NCBI RefSeq assembly: GCF_900230195.1
Contig: NZ_OCNE01000017.1
Location: 1 to 64,000, forward strand
Direction of reading: 5' to 3'
Origin: Streptomyces zhaozhouensis
GTDB taxonomy: Bacteria; Actinomycetota; Actinomycetes; Streptomycetales; Streptomycetaceae
DNA length: 64,000 nt
Shown here: positions 1 through 9,578 of the stretch, piece by piece
Numbering within the stretch: the stretch's first letter is position 1
Layout: each line of letters opens with the position of its first letter
Notes under the pieces: model-generated
Told to the model about the DNA's origin: nothing
Database searches by the model: none
What the model saw: the letters and a program-made list of their open reading frames with translations, nothing else
Translations under genes and position numbers: made by a program

Positions 1-90
1 ATCTACGACCCCGTCGCCAACATCACCGCCGCCGCCAACTACGCCGCCGACCGCTACGGCTCCATGGACAACGTCGACAGCGCCTACTGA
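1..90 (+). CDS. Lytic transglycosylase SLT-domain protein, C-terminal end (partial)
   Basis: Only the last 29 codons lie in the window; the gene begins before base 1. The visible tail is IYDPVANITAAANYAADRYG followed by SMDNVDSAY and a TGA. The pattern YDP-x-AN-I-x-A-x-x-Y-A-x-x-RYG-S-x-DNV is characteristic of the end of the lysozyme-like SLT fold, which cleaves the glycan strands of peptidoglycan outside the cell. The catalytic Glu and any signal peptide lie upstream and cannot be checked. It is convergent with the ROK gene at 392-1588. Confidence 0.75.
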   Translation: MYDPVANITAAANYAADRYGSMDNVDSAY

Positions 91-391
91 CACACACGAA
101 CGACCGTCCCAGCCCGCCGCCGCTGAGGGTTGAGAGGTGGCGGCGGGCCACGACGTTCCCGGCGACCCGAGCGGGTCGCGGGGAGGGTGTCTGCCCTGAC
201 AGCGGGAGGTTACCCCGGATCTCGCTCATCTGAGCGTTTCGGCGATCAGACGTGGCGGGAGTCACGCCGGTCTCGCCGCCGGGGCGACCACCGCCCAGGG
301 CGGCGAGGCCCGTGGTCGGCCAACTCCCGTCGCGGACGCACCGCGCGGCTCCGCGTACCCCAGGGCCGCCCACCGGGGCAGCGCCGGTCGG
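91..391. other. Intergenic stretch between convergent genes
   Basis: No convincing gene is seen in these 301 bases; open frames here have no start signal or family resemblance. The only recognisable element is a copy of the gene-end repeat at 284-320, listed separately. Confidence 0.6.
284..320. repeat. Gene-end repeat, copy A (degenerate)
   Basis: The sequence runs GCGACCACCGCCCAGGGCGG, then CGAGGCCCGTGGTCGGC. It matches the better-conserved copies at 5.21-5.39, 11.22-11.47 and 16.26-16.29 kb, whose core is CGACNACCCACC, a spacer, then CCGGCAAGGCCGGTAGTCG. It lies between two convergent genes, like copies B and D. Confidence 0.5.
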
Positions 392-1588
392 TCAGGGCAT
401 CTCGCTCAGGCGGCGGTCCGCGCGGTCGGGGGCGTAAAGGGACTCGACGACCATCGCCGCCGCGCCGGTCAGGCCGGCGCGTTCGCCGAGGCGGGACGTG
501 ACGACCTGGAGGTACGCCGTCGTCCTGGGCATCGCCCGCTGGTAGAGCGACTCCCGCACACCGGTGAGGAACGGCGGGCCCGCCAGGTCGCCGGCGATCA
601 CGAGGACGCCGGGGTTGAGCAGCGTGACCACCGTCGCCAGGACGCCGCCGACCAGCCGCCCGGCGTCGCGCGCCAGGCGCACCGCGTCCGGCTGGCCGAC
701 GGTGAGTTGCTCGCGCACGCCGGAGCCGGAGGCGGTGGGGACGCCGGCCGCCGTGAGCTGTTCCGCGAGGGCGCGCCCGCTGGCCACGGCGGCGAGGCAG
801 CCGTAGGAGCCGCAGCGGCAGAGCGCGTCGGGGTGGTCGCCCAGCCGGATGTGGCCGATGTCGCCGGCGGCGCCGTCGAAGCCCCGGTACATCTCGCCGT
901 CGACCACCATCCCGGCCCCGATGCCGGTGGAGACCTTGAGCAACAGAAACGCCGAGCAGTCGGGGTAGCCCTCGCGCTGCTCGGCGTACGCCATGAGGTT
1001 GGCGTCGTTCTCCACCAGCACGGGTATCCCGGCCGCGCCCGCACCGACCTGGGCGGTGAACGCGCGGCGCATGGTCTCCACGATCGGGTGACGGTCCCAG
1101 CCGGGCATCATCGGCGGCTGCACCACCTGCCCCAGCCGCGCGTCCACCGGGCCGGGAACGGACAGGCCGATGCCGCAGACGGCGTCGAGCGGGACGTCCG
1201 CCTTCTCCAGGAGCAACGCGAACCACTGGGCGAGCCGTTCGATGACCTCGTCCGGGCCCTGGTTGATCAGCAGCGCGCCCGAGTACTCGGCGAGCACGGT
1301 GCCGCCGAGGTCGAGCAGGGCCGCGCGGGCGTGACGGGTCTCCAGGTCGGCGCAGAGGACGACGGCGTGCTGGGTGTCGAACCGCAGCCGCACGGCGGGG
1401 CGTCCCCCGGTGGGGGCCTCCACGGGGTCGCCCGCGCTCTCCCGGACCCAGCCGGCGCGGAAGAGCTGGTCGAGGCGTCCGCCGACGGTCGATCGGGAGA
1501 GCCCGGTGACGCGTTGCAGCTCTCCCCGCGTGGTCGCGCGGCCGGTACGGATCAGCCGCAGAAGGTGACCCGCGCTCGACTGGTTCAT
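392..1588 (-). CDS. ROK-family transcriptional repressor
   Basis: 398 aa. Residues 1-60 form a winged helix (TTRGELQRVTGLSRSTVGGR), followed by a sugar-kinase-like ROK domain with GIGLSVPGPVD, VENDANLMAYAEQ, STGIGAGMVVDGEMYRG and the ROK zinc signature GHIRLGDHPDALCRCGSYGC. Such proteins usually bind DNA until a sugar or sugar phosphate enters the ROK domain. I prefer the ATG at 1588 over an in-frame upstream start at 1621 because the HTH begins directly after it. It is divergent from two glycoside hydrolase genes and probably controls them through paired sites at 1634-1681. The sugar cannot be named. Confidence 0.88.
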   Translation of the reverse strand: MNQSSAGHLLRLIRTGRATTRGELQRVTGLSRSTVGGRLDQLFRAGWVRESAGDPVEAPTGGRPAVRLRFDTQHAVVLCADLETRHARAALLDLGGTVLAEYSGALLINQGPDEVIERLAQWFALLLEKADVPLDAVCGIGLSVPGPVDARLGQVVQPPMMPGWDRHPIVETMRRAFTAQVGAGAAGIPVLVENDANLMAYAEQREGYPDCSAFLLLKVSTGIGAGMVVDGEMYRGFDGAAGDIGHIRLGDHPDALCRCGSYGCLAAVASGRALAEQLTAAGVPTASGSGVREQLTVGQPDAVRLARDAGRLVGGVLATVVTLLNPGVLVIAGDLAGPPFLTGVRESLYQRAMPRTTAYLQVVTSRLGERAGLTGAAAMVVESLYAPDRADRRLSEMP

Positions 1589-1633
1589 GCCCGCTGCCTT
1601 CCCCTGGGGCGGATCTCTCACCCCCGGAAGCTT

Positions 1634-1681
1634 GTGAAGTAGATATTACAGCGGTACTTTTGCGTGTTAAGTAGACGTAAC
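1634..1681. promoter_or_regulatory. Candidate ROK operator: two direct repeats 32 bp apart
   Basis: GTGAAGTAGATATTAC (1634-1649) and GTTAAGTAGACGTAAC (1666-1681) agree at 12 of 16 positions and are spaced 32 bp, about three helical turns. They sit in an unusually AT-rich island between the divergent ROK and glycosidase genes. The second copy also has GTTA/TAAC ends in inverted orientation. Binding by the ROK protein is an inference from position. Confidence 0.45.
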
Positions 1682-1755
1682 CCTACGGTACCTTCGACAT
1701 AACACCGCGTGCCGTCGTGCCCCGGACGCCGGCGCCACCGTCCCTCGGAGATCAC

Positions 1756-3138
1756 GTGGATCGCGCTGACCAGTCCACCAGCCCGCACACAACCGCATAC
1801 AACGGAGCGCGCCGCGTACTCACGGGGAACTGGGTCGGCGCCTCCACCGTTCCCTCGCGTTCCCTCTATCCGCACCAGTGGAGTTGGGACTCCGCGTTCG
1901 TCGCGATCGGGCTGCGGCACCTGTGGCCGCTGCGCGCGCAGCGGGAGTTGGAGACGCTGCTGGCGGCGCAGTGGGACGACGGGCGGGTGCCGCACATCGT
2001 CTTCAACCCCTCGGTGCCGCTGGCCGCGTACTTCCCGAGCCCGGACTTCTGGCGCTCCTCGTCGGCCGGCGCCGCGTGCGGCGCGCCGCGCGGCACCGAG
2101 ACCTCGGGGCTGGTGCAGCCGCCGGTGCACGCGCTGGCCGCGTGGCTGGTGCACCGGGCGGACCCGGCGTCGTCGCGGCAGCGAGGCTTTCTGCGGCGGG
2201 TGTATCCGAGGCTGGTCGCCTGGCAGCGCTATCTGACCGGCGCCCGCGACCTGGGGGGCCACGGGCTGGCGTCGATCGTGCACCCCTGGGAGTCGGGGAT
2301 GGACAACAGCCCGTGCTGGGACCCGCCGTTGTCGCGGATCGAGCCGGTCGGCAGCGACACGTTCCACCGCGCCGACCTGGACCACAGCCGGGCCGACGAC
2401 CGGCCGACCGACCTGGACTACGGCCGTTACGTGCGGCTCGCGGAGAACTACCGGGACCACGGCTACCGGGACCACGACTGCGGGCATCCGTTCGCCGTCG
2501 AGGACCCGGGGGTCAACGCGCTGCTGGTGCTCTCCGAGTACGCGTTGGCCGAGATCGCGGGGGCGTTGGGGCGTGACCCGGCCGATCACCTGGTCCGCGT
2601 CGAGGAGTTGACCAACGCGCTGGTGAAGCGGCTGTGGGACGAGGAGTCCGGCCTCTTCCTGCCGTTCGACGTGATCGCGGGCGAGACCGTGCGGGAGCAC
2701 AGCGCGGCGGGGCTGATTCCGCTGGTGCTGCCGGGTCTGCCGGAGCGCACGGCGCGCGCGCTGGTGCGCACGGCGCGCGGGCCGCGCTTCGGCCTGGGCG
2801 ACACGACCCGGATGGTGCCGAGCTACGACCTGACCGGCCACGCCCACGACCCGTCCCGCTACTGGCGCGGACCCGCCTGGTTCAACGTCAACTGGCTGGT
2901 GGAGCGCGGTCTGCGGCGCCAGGGCGAGTTGTCGCTGGCCAACGGGCTGCGCGCCGAGCTGATCCACCTGGCGGCGCGTTCCCACTACGCCGAGTACGTC
3001 GACCCGGTCTCGGGCGAGGCGCGCGGCACGCGCGACTTCAGCTGGACGGCGGCCGTCACCATCGACCTGCTGACCGGCGGCCCCTCAGCCGCCGCGCTGC
3101 CGGCGGAGGGGCGAAGGATCGCCGTCGCCGTGGACTGA
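1756..3138 (+). CDS. MGH1-like glycoside hydrolase (GH63-type, sugar-glycerate or short alpha-glucoside hydrolase)
   Basis: 460 aa, no signal peptide, so probably cytoplasmic. It shows the (alpha/alpha)6-barrel landmarks of the GH63 mannosyl/glucosylglycerate hydrolase group: SWDSAFVAIGLRHL near residue 35, WESGMDNSPCWD near 180, GPAWFNVNWLVERG near 375 and GEARGTRDFSWTAA near 425. By family analogy the Asp in GMDNS and the Glu in GEARG are the likely acid and base. The GTG at 1756 is chosen because GGAG lies five bases upstream; an in-frame GTG at 1717 has no such site. It is followed 93 bp later by the debranching-type gene. The exact substrate is not known. Confidence 0.75.
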   Translation: MDRADQSTSPHTTAYNGARRVLTGNWVGASTVPSRSLYPHQWSWDSAFVAIGLRHLWPLRAQRELETLLAAQWDDGRVPHIVFNPSVPLAAYFPSPDFWRSSSAGAACGAPRGTETSGLVQPPVHALAAWLVHRADPASSRQRGFLRRVYPRLVAWQRYLTGARDLGGHGLASIVHPWESGMDNSPCWDPPLSRIEPVGSDTFHRADLDHSRADDRPTDLDYGRYVRLAENYRDHGYRDHDCGHPFAVEDPGVNALLVLSEYALAEIAGALGRDPADHLVRVEELTNALVKRLWDEESGLFLPFDVIAGETVREHSAAGLIPLVLPGLPERTARALVRTARGPRFGLGDTTRMVPSYDLTGHAHDPSRYWRGPAWFNVNWLVERGLRRQGELSLANGLRAELIHLAARSHYAEYVDPVSGEARGTRDFSWTAAVTIDLLTGGPSAAALPAEGRRIAVAVD

Positions 3139-3231
3139 CCCGCCGCTCGCGGGGCAGGCCGTTGTCACGGGTGCCAACGCCCGCCCCCTCCCGTCATGCG
3201 CTTGAGGACCTCAAGGACCAAAGGAGTCGCG

Positions 3232-5172
3232 GTGATCCCGACGCACCACTGCCTGCTCGTCCGGGACGGCACGTTCGCAGCCGTGGGCGAGGGGGGTGAC
3301 ATCACCGGCGAGCGCGGCGTCAGTCCCGACGGCCTCTTCGCGCGGGACGCCCGCCACCTCAGCCGCTGGCAGCTCACCGTGGACGGAGTGGCGCCGACGG
3401 TGCTGGTGGCGACGCCGACCGGGCCGACCGGGGAGACGCCGGCGCGGGCGAGCGCCGTGCTCACCCAGCCGGCCGGCCGCTCGGACGTGCCCGGCATCAC
3501 GCTCTTCCGGGAACAGACCGTGGCGCAGGGCGAGTTGGTCGACGAGATCCGGGTCGAGGGGAACGGCGCGCGGCCGGTCTCCGTGCTGCTGGCGCTCACC
3601 GTGGACGCCGACTTCGCCGACCAGTTCGAGCTGCGCGACGACCACCGCTGGTACCAGAAGCCGCACGCGGTGCGGACCAGGAAGAGCCGGCCGGACGGCG
3701 TCGAGTTCGGCTATCTGCGGCAGCAGTGGCACTCGCGCACGGTCGTGACGGCCGACCCGGCGCCCGACGCCGTCGAGGAGACCGGCAGCGGCGCGCGCCG
3801 GCTGTGCTGGCGGATCGAGCTGCCGCCGCGCGGCGGCACCACGCTGCGGCTGACGGTGACCGCCTACCCGCACGGCGTGCCGGTGCCGCTGACCGCGCCG
3901 CCGCCCGTGCCGGCGGCGCCGGAGCCGGTGGCGTACGGCGGCGGCGAGTTGGGGCGCGCCTGCGCGCAGGGCGCGGCCGACCTGGAGGCGCTGCGGATGC
4001 CGGCCCTCGGCCCCGACGCCGAGCAGCTGCGGGTGCCGGCGGCGGGGGTGCCGTGGTTTCTGACGCTGCTGGGGCGGCACGCGTTGATCACCTCGCTGCT
4101 GGCCCTGGACACCCACCCCGACCTGGGCCGCGACACCCTGCTCGCGCTGGCGGCGACGCAGGCGGCGGACGCGGAGCCGGAACGCATCGCACAGCCAGGG
4201 AAGATCGTGCACGAGGTGCGCAACGGGGAGCTGGCGTACTTCGGGCAGGTGCCCTACGGCCGGTACTACGGCTCGGTGGACGCCACCCCGCTCTTCCTGC
4301 TGCTGCTGGGCGCGCACGCGGAGCGGACGGGGGACGACAAGCTGGCGCACCGTCTGGAGCGCCGGGCGCGCGCGGCGGTCTCCTGGATGTTCGACCACGC
4401 GGGCCTGGGCGACCACGGCTATCTGCGGTACCGGGCCGACGAGGGCGGGCTGGCCAACCAGAGTTGGAAGGACTCCCCCGACGCCATCTGCTTCCCCGAC
4501 GGCAGCCCGGCGCGCGGCACCATCGTGGCGGCGGCCCCGCAGGGGTACGCCTACGCGGCGCTGGTCCGCACCGCGGAACTGGCCCGTGACGTCTGGGGCG
4601 ACGCGGCGTGGGCGACACGCCTGGCGGAGGCCGCCGAGGCGCTGCGGGCACGATTCCTGCGCGACTTCTGGCTGCCCGACGAGCGGTTCCCCGCGCTGGC
4701 CCTGGACGGCGAGGGCCGCCGGGTGGGGACGCTCGGCTCGGACGCGGGCCATCTGCTGTGGACGGGCGTGCTGGAGGGCGAGCGGGCCGACGCGGTCGCC
4801 GAACGGCTGCTGGCCCCCGAGTTCTTCTCCGGCTGGGGCATCCGCACGGTGGCCGCCGGCCAGGACGCGTACCACCCGCTCGCCTACCACCGTGGCGCGG
4901 TCTGGCCGCACGACAGCGCGATCGCCGCGCTGGGCCTGGCCCGCGCCGGCCACCACGAGCGCGCCGCCACGCTGACCGACGGGCTGCTGGCGCTGGCCGC
5001 CGCGCACGGCTACCGGATGCCGGAGGTGATCACCGGCTACGGCCGCGAGGCCCACCCCGTTCCGGTGCCCTATCCGCACGCCTGCTCCCCCCAGTCATGG
5101 GCGGCGGCGGTCCCGTTGGCACTCAGGCACTGCCGCGCGGCCCTGCCGGGGGCGACGGCAGCAGGTGGCTGA
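3232..5172 (+). CDS. Glycogen debranching-type amylo-alpha-1,6-glucosidase
   Basis: 646 aa. An N-terminal beta-rich GDE_N-bis domain (about residues 5-200; GVSPDGLFARDARHLSRWQL) precedes an (alpha/alpha)6 toroid (about 270-640) with GQVPYGRYYGSVDATPLFL, NQSWKDSPDAICF and the closing YHRGAVWPHDSAIAALGLARA. The family trims alpha-1,6 branches or related alpha-glucosides. The GTG at 3232 follows AAGGAG by five bases. It is probably co-transcribed with the hydrolase before it and controlled by the divergent ROK repressor. The message ends near a strong hairpin at 5266-5329. Confidence 0.8.
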   Translation: MIPTHHCLLVRDGTFAAVGEGGDITGERGVSPDGLFARDARHLSRWQLTVDGVAPTVLVATPTGPTGETPARASAVLTQPAGRSDVPGITLFREQTVAQGELVDEIRVEGNGARPVSVLLALTVDADFADQFELRDDHRWYQKPHAVRTRKSRPDGVEFGYLRQQWHSRTVVTADPAPDAVEETGSGARRLCWRIELPPRGGTTLRLTVTAYPHGVPVPLTAPPPVPAAPEPVAYGGGELGRACAQGAADLEALRMPALGPDAEQLRVPAAGVPWFLTLLGRHALITSLLALDTHPDLGRDTLLALAATQAADAEPERIAQPGKIVHEVRNGELAYFGQVPYGRYYGSVDATPLFLLLLGAHAERTGDDKLAHRLERRARAAVSWMFDHAGLGDHGYLRYRADEGGLANQSWKDSPDAICFPDGSPARGTIVAAAPQGYAYAALVRTAELARDVWGDAAWATRLAEAAEALRARFLRDFWLPDERFPALALDGEGRRVGTLGSDAGHLLWTGVLEGERADAVAERLLAPEFFSGWGIRTVAAGQDAYHPLAYHRGAVWPHDSAIAALGLARAGHHERAATLTDGLLALAAAHGYRMPEVITGYGREAHPVPVPYPHACSPQSWAAAVPLALRHCRAALPGATAAGG

Positions 5173-5208
5173 CGTCCGCCCCCGCGACCGGACAGGGGCG
5201 CTCTCACG

Positions 5209-5246
5209 CCGACAACCCACCCAGCCACCAAGCTCCGTAGTCGACC
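5209..5246. repeat. Gene-end repeat, copy B1
   Basis: The core is CGACAACCCACCCAGC, then CACCAAGCTCCGTAGTCGACC. It is a diverged copy of the element better preserved at 5353-5387. It begins about 35 bp after the stop of the debranching gene and is followed by the left arm of the hairpin at 5266. Confidence 0.55.
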
Positions 5247-5265
5247 AACCCCCGCCACCCAGCAT

Positions 5266-5329
5266 TCGCGCAGTTCCCCGCGCCCCCAAACCGCCCACCG
5301 GCGTCACAGGGGCGCGGGGAACTGCGCGA
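5266..5329. terminator. Perfect 21-bp inverted repeat between convergent genes
   Basis: The left arm at 5266-5286 (TCGCGCAGTTCCCCGCGCCC plus C) is the exact reverse complement of the right arm at 5309-5329, with a 22-base loop. It lies between the convergent debranching gene and dusB, so it would form a strong hairpin in both transcripts. There is no U-tract. Terminator activity is inferred. The right arm is also the GGGGCGCGGGGAACTGCGCG element found twice downstream of znuB. Confidence 0.65.
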
Positions 5330-5352
5330 GCAACCACACAGCGGGCTCACGC

Positions 5353-5387
5353 CGACAACCCACCCCGACCGGCAAGGTCGGTAGTCG
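5353..5387. repeat. Gene-end repeat, copy B2
   Basis: CGACAACCCACCCCGACCGG followed by CAAGGTCGGTAGTCG. This is one of the clearest copies: the fixed head CGACAACCCACC, a small CCGGCAAGG-type hairpin, and the tail GGTAGTCG. It ends 10 bases before the dusB stop codon. Confidence 0.6.
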
Positions 5388-5396
5388 CTGCCGTTA

Positions 5397-6548
5397 CTAC
5401 CCTCCCGACGTGGCCAACTCCGCGTCCGCCGCGACCGCGGCGTCCGCGTGGGGGTCGTCGAGCCAGCCGTCGGGGAGGGTGACCCGGTTGCGGCCTGAGG
5501 TGCGGCCCCGGGGGCCGTCCGCGCCGACCGGCCAGGGCTGGTCGAGGTCCAACTGGTCCAGCAGCGACGCCAGTTCGTCGAGCGAACCGGCGACGGCCAG
5601 CGCCCGACGCAGGTCGGAGCCGACCGTGAAGCCCTTGGTGTACCAGGCGACATGCTTGCGGAAGTCGATCACGCCGCGCGCCTCGTCCTCCTGCCACTCC
5701 CCCAACAGCCGCGCGTGCCGCAACATCACCGCCGCCACCTCGCGCAACGACGGCCGCGCGTACACCGGTTCCCCACCGGAGGGGCCCCCGCCGGAGGCGA
5801 ACGCCGAGACCAGGTCGGCGAAGAGCCAGGGCCGGCCCAGGCAGCCCCGGCCGACCACGACGCCGTCGCAGCCGGTCTCCCGCACCATCCGCGCGGCGTC
5901 GTCCGCCGACCAGATGTCGCCGTTGCCCAGCACCGGGATCTCCGGCACGGCCTCCTTCAGTCGGGCGATCGCCGACCAGTCGGCCTCGCCGCCGTAGTGC
6001 TGGGCGGCGGTGCGGCCGTGCAGCGCGACGGCGGTGACGCCCTCGTCGACCGCGATGCGGCCGGCGTCGAGGTAGGTCAGATGATCGTCGTCGATGCCCT
6101 TGCGCATCTTGATGGTGACCGGCAGCCCGCCCGCGTTGCCGACGGCCGCGCGCAGGATCGCGCGCAGCAGCGGCCGCTTGTAGGGCAGCGCGGAGCCGCC
6201 GCCTTTGCGGGTCACCTTGGGAACAGGGCAGCCGAAGTTGAGGTCGACGTGGTCGGCCAGGTCCTCGTCGGCGATCATGCGCACGGCGCGGCCGACGGTC
6301 TCCGGGTCGACACCGTAGAGCTGGAGGGAACGCGGCTTCTCGGCGGCGTCGAAGTGCACCAGCCGCATGGTCTTCGCGTTCCGCTCCACCAGCGCCCTGG
6401 TGGTGATCATCTCGCTGACGAAGAGCCCGCGCCCGCCGGAGAACTCGCGGCAGAGGGTGCGGAACGGCGCGTTGGTGATCCCCGCCATGGGCGCCAGCAC
6501 CACGGGCGGGTCCACCGTGTGCGGGCCGATCTGCAACGGCTGGGACAT
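5397..6548 (-). CDS. dusB: tRNA-dihydrouridine synthase
   Basis: 383 aa FMN enzyme that reduces specific uridines in tRNA to dihydrouridine. The TIM barrel begins APMAGITNAPFRTLCREF (FMN site), continues with LQLYGVDPETVGRAVRMI, and has the catalytic Cys in VDLNFGCPVPKVTRKGGGSA. HGRTAAQHYGGEADW and GNGDIWSADDA follow. The C-terminal helical RNA-binding part reaches about residue 340; the last 40 residues are a low-complexity tail. It is slightly longer than the usual 330-360 aa. The start ATG is at 6548, and the gene is not tightly linked to its neighbours. Confidence 0.92.
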   Translation of the reverse strand: MSQPLQIGPHTVDPPVVLAPMAGITNAPFRTLCREFSGGRGLFVSEMITTRALVERNAKTMRLVHFDAAEKPRSLQLYGVDPETVGRAVRMIADEDLADHVDLNFGCPVPKVTRKGGGSALPYKRPLLRAILRAAVGNAGGLPVTIKMRKGIDDDHLTYLDAGRIAVDEGVTAVALHGRTAAQHYGGEADWSAIARLKEAVPEIPVLGNGDIWSADDAARMVRETGCDGVVVGRGCLGRPWLFADLVSAFASGGGPSGGEPVYARPSLREVAAVMLRHARLLGEWQEDEARGVIDFRKHVAWYTKGFTVGSDLRRALAVAGSLDELASLLDQLDLDQPWPVGADGPRGRTSGRNRVTLPDGWLDDPHADAAVAADAELATSGG

Positions 6549-6718
6549 CGGGCGTTCCTCACGTTCCTCACTGCGGCGGCGTCGGGCCGCCTCCCGGCGG
6601 GCGGCCCTCCCATTGTGCGGCCCCGCGCGCCGAACGGCCGACGGCCGGGTCCCCGCAAGGGTCCCGGCCGTCGGCCCCGGTGCGTTCCCGGTGTGGTCCC
6701 GGTGCGTTCCGGTGCTGG

Positions 6719-8101
<1,383 letters not shown>

Positions 8102-8280
8102 GGTGCTCTCTTCAGGACGAGGGGAGACAGGGAATCGCCTCAGGTTACCGGCGTCTCCCAGGGCGTCGGCAAATCGGTTGGCGGGTATCGGCCCACGGGG
8201 TGCGTTACCGGTGGATAGAGGGCCGTGACCGGGAGTTCCCGTTCGCCTCAAGATCTCTTTCGTTCACCCACTTGACCCAT

Positions 8281-8318
8281 TTGACAATCGTTTCCACCGA
8301 ACTTGAAAATGGCTGTCA
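8281..8318 (+). promoter_or_regulatory. znuA promoter with overlapping Zur box
   Basis: TTGACA (8281-8286) is followed 18 bp later by GAAAAT (8305-8310), placing the transcript start at or next to the ATG at 8318. TGAAAATGGCTGTCA (8304-8318) matches the actinobacterial Zur box TGAAAATNATTTTCA at 12 of 15 positions. Zur bound here would cover the -10 element. This predicts a zinc-repressed, leaderless znuA message. Confidence 0.6.
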
Positions 8319-9448
8319 TGACCGGACGACGTCGCTCCCGCAGCCGAATAGCCATCGCCGCTCTCGCCGCCTCCAGCCTGATCGGGCTGAGCGGCTGCGG
8401 CCTCTACGACGACGAGAGCGACGGCGGCGGGGGCGGGTCCTCCGACGGCACGCTGGACGTCGTGGCGTCGTTCTACCCCATGACCTATCTCGCCGAGCGG
8501 ATCGGCGGGGAGCACGTCTCGGTCAGCACCCTCACCGGCCCCGGGGTCGAGCCCCACGACCTGGACATCAGCCCGCGCCAGACGGCCGCCGTCGCCGACG
8601 CCGACCTGATCGTCTACCTCAAGGGCCTCCAGCCGGCCGTGGACGAGACCGTGGAGCAGTCGGCCACCGGCGAGGTCGCCGAGGCGACCGGCTTCACCTC
8701 CCTGGAGAGCCACGGGACCGAGGAGGAGGACGGGCACGACCACGGCGAGGACGAGGGCCACGACCACGACCACGAGCACGAGGGCGAGTCGCCCGAGGAG
8801 CACGCGGAGCACGCCGACGAGGGCCACGACCACGGGGACGAGGGCCACGCCGAGGAGGAGCACGCCGAGGAGGAGCACGACCACGGCGAGGACGGGCACG
8901 GGCACGACCACAGCCACGACATCGACGGCATGGACCCGCACATCTGGCTCGACCCGACGAAGTACGCCCAGGTCGCCCAGGGCGTGGGCGCCTCGCTGGC
9001 CAACGCCGACCCGGACCACATGGCCGACTACGAGCGCAACACCGCCGAGCTGGTCGAGGAACTGACCGCACTGGACCAGGAGTTCACCGAGGGCCTCGCC
9101 GAGGTCGAGGGCGGGACGTTCATCACCACCCACTCGGCGTTCGGGTACCTGGCCGCCCGCTACGGGCTGCACGAGGAGTCGATCACCGGCCTCGACCCGG
9201 AGGCCGAGCCCAGCGGGGCGCGGATGCGGGAGCTGCGGGAGGTCGCCGAGGCCGACGGGGTGACCACGGTCTTCTTCGAGACGCTGGTCAGCGACGACAC
9301 GGCGCGCACCCTCGCCGACGACCTGGGCCTGGAGACCGCGGTGCTCGACCCGCTGGAGGGAATCACCGAGGACTCCCCGGGCGCTGACTACCCCGAGGTC
9401 ATGCGGGCCAACCTGGAGGCGCTGCGGCAGGCCCTCGGCGCCGCCTGA
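8318..9448 (+). CDS. znuA: Zinc ABC transporter substrate-binding lipoprotein
   Basis: 376 aa. An Arg-rich start and hydrophobic stretch end at the lipobox LSGC (Cys about residue 25), so the protein is a membrane-anchored lipoprotein. The cluster A-I fold is clear: VVASFYPMTYLAERIGG, GVEPHDLDISPRQ (His ligand), GMDPHIWLDP (second His) and TTHSAFGYLAARYG (third His). Between about residues 130 and 205 is an exceptionally long His/Asp/Glu-rich loop, many HDH and EEH clusters, of the kind that binds extra zinc. Upstream in-frame starts at 8303 and 8309 fall inside the Zur box. First gene of znuA-znuC-znuB-zur. Confidence 0.93.
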   Translation: MTGRRRSRSRIAIAALAASSLIGLSGCGLYDDESDGGGGGSSDGTLDVVASFYPMTYLAERIGGEHVSVSTLTGPGVEPHDLDISPRQTAAVADADLIVYLKGLQPAVDETVEQSATGEVAEATGFTSLESHGTEEEDGHDHGEDEGHDHDHEHEGESPEEHAEHADEGHDHGDEGHAEEEHAEEEHDHGEDGHGHDHSHDIDGMDPHIWLDPTKYAQVAQGVGASLANADPDHMADYERNTAELVEELTALDQEFTEGLAEVEGGTFITTHSAFGYLAARYGLHEESITGLDPEAEPSGARMRELREVAEADGVTTVFFETLVSDDTARTLADDLGLETAVLDPLEGITEDSPGADYPEVMRANLEALRQALGAA

Positions 9449-9578
9449 CCCGGCACGCCGCGGGGTCGCCGAGGTCGGGGCGGGCCCGCATCGTGAGAAG
9501 CGGGGGCGGCGGGGCGCCGGGAGGCGGACCGCCGCCGGGACGGCACGAGGAAACGGCACGAGAAAGCGGAGGCGACCC

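Noticed and set aside
246-1226. Long reverse-strand frame overlapping the ROK gene in another phase
   Set aside because: Its translation is low-complexity Arg/Gly/Pro with no motif, and the ROK protein in the adjacent phase is convincing.
1618-2985. 455-aa reverse-strand open frame opposite the first glycoside hydrolase
   Set aside because: It is antisense to a clear enzyme and is rich in Arg, Gln and Val typical of shadow frames in high-GC DNA.
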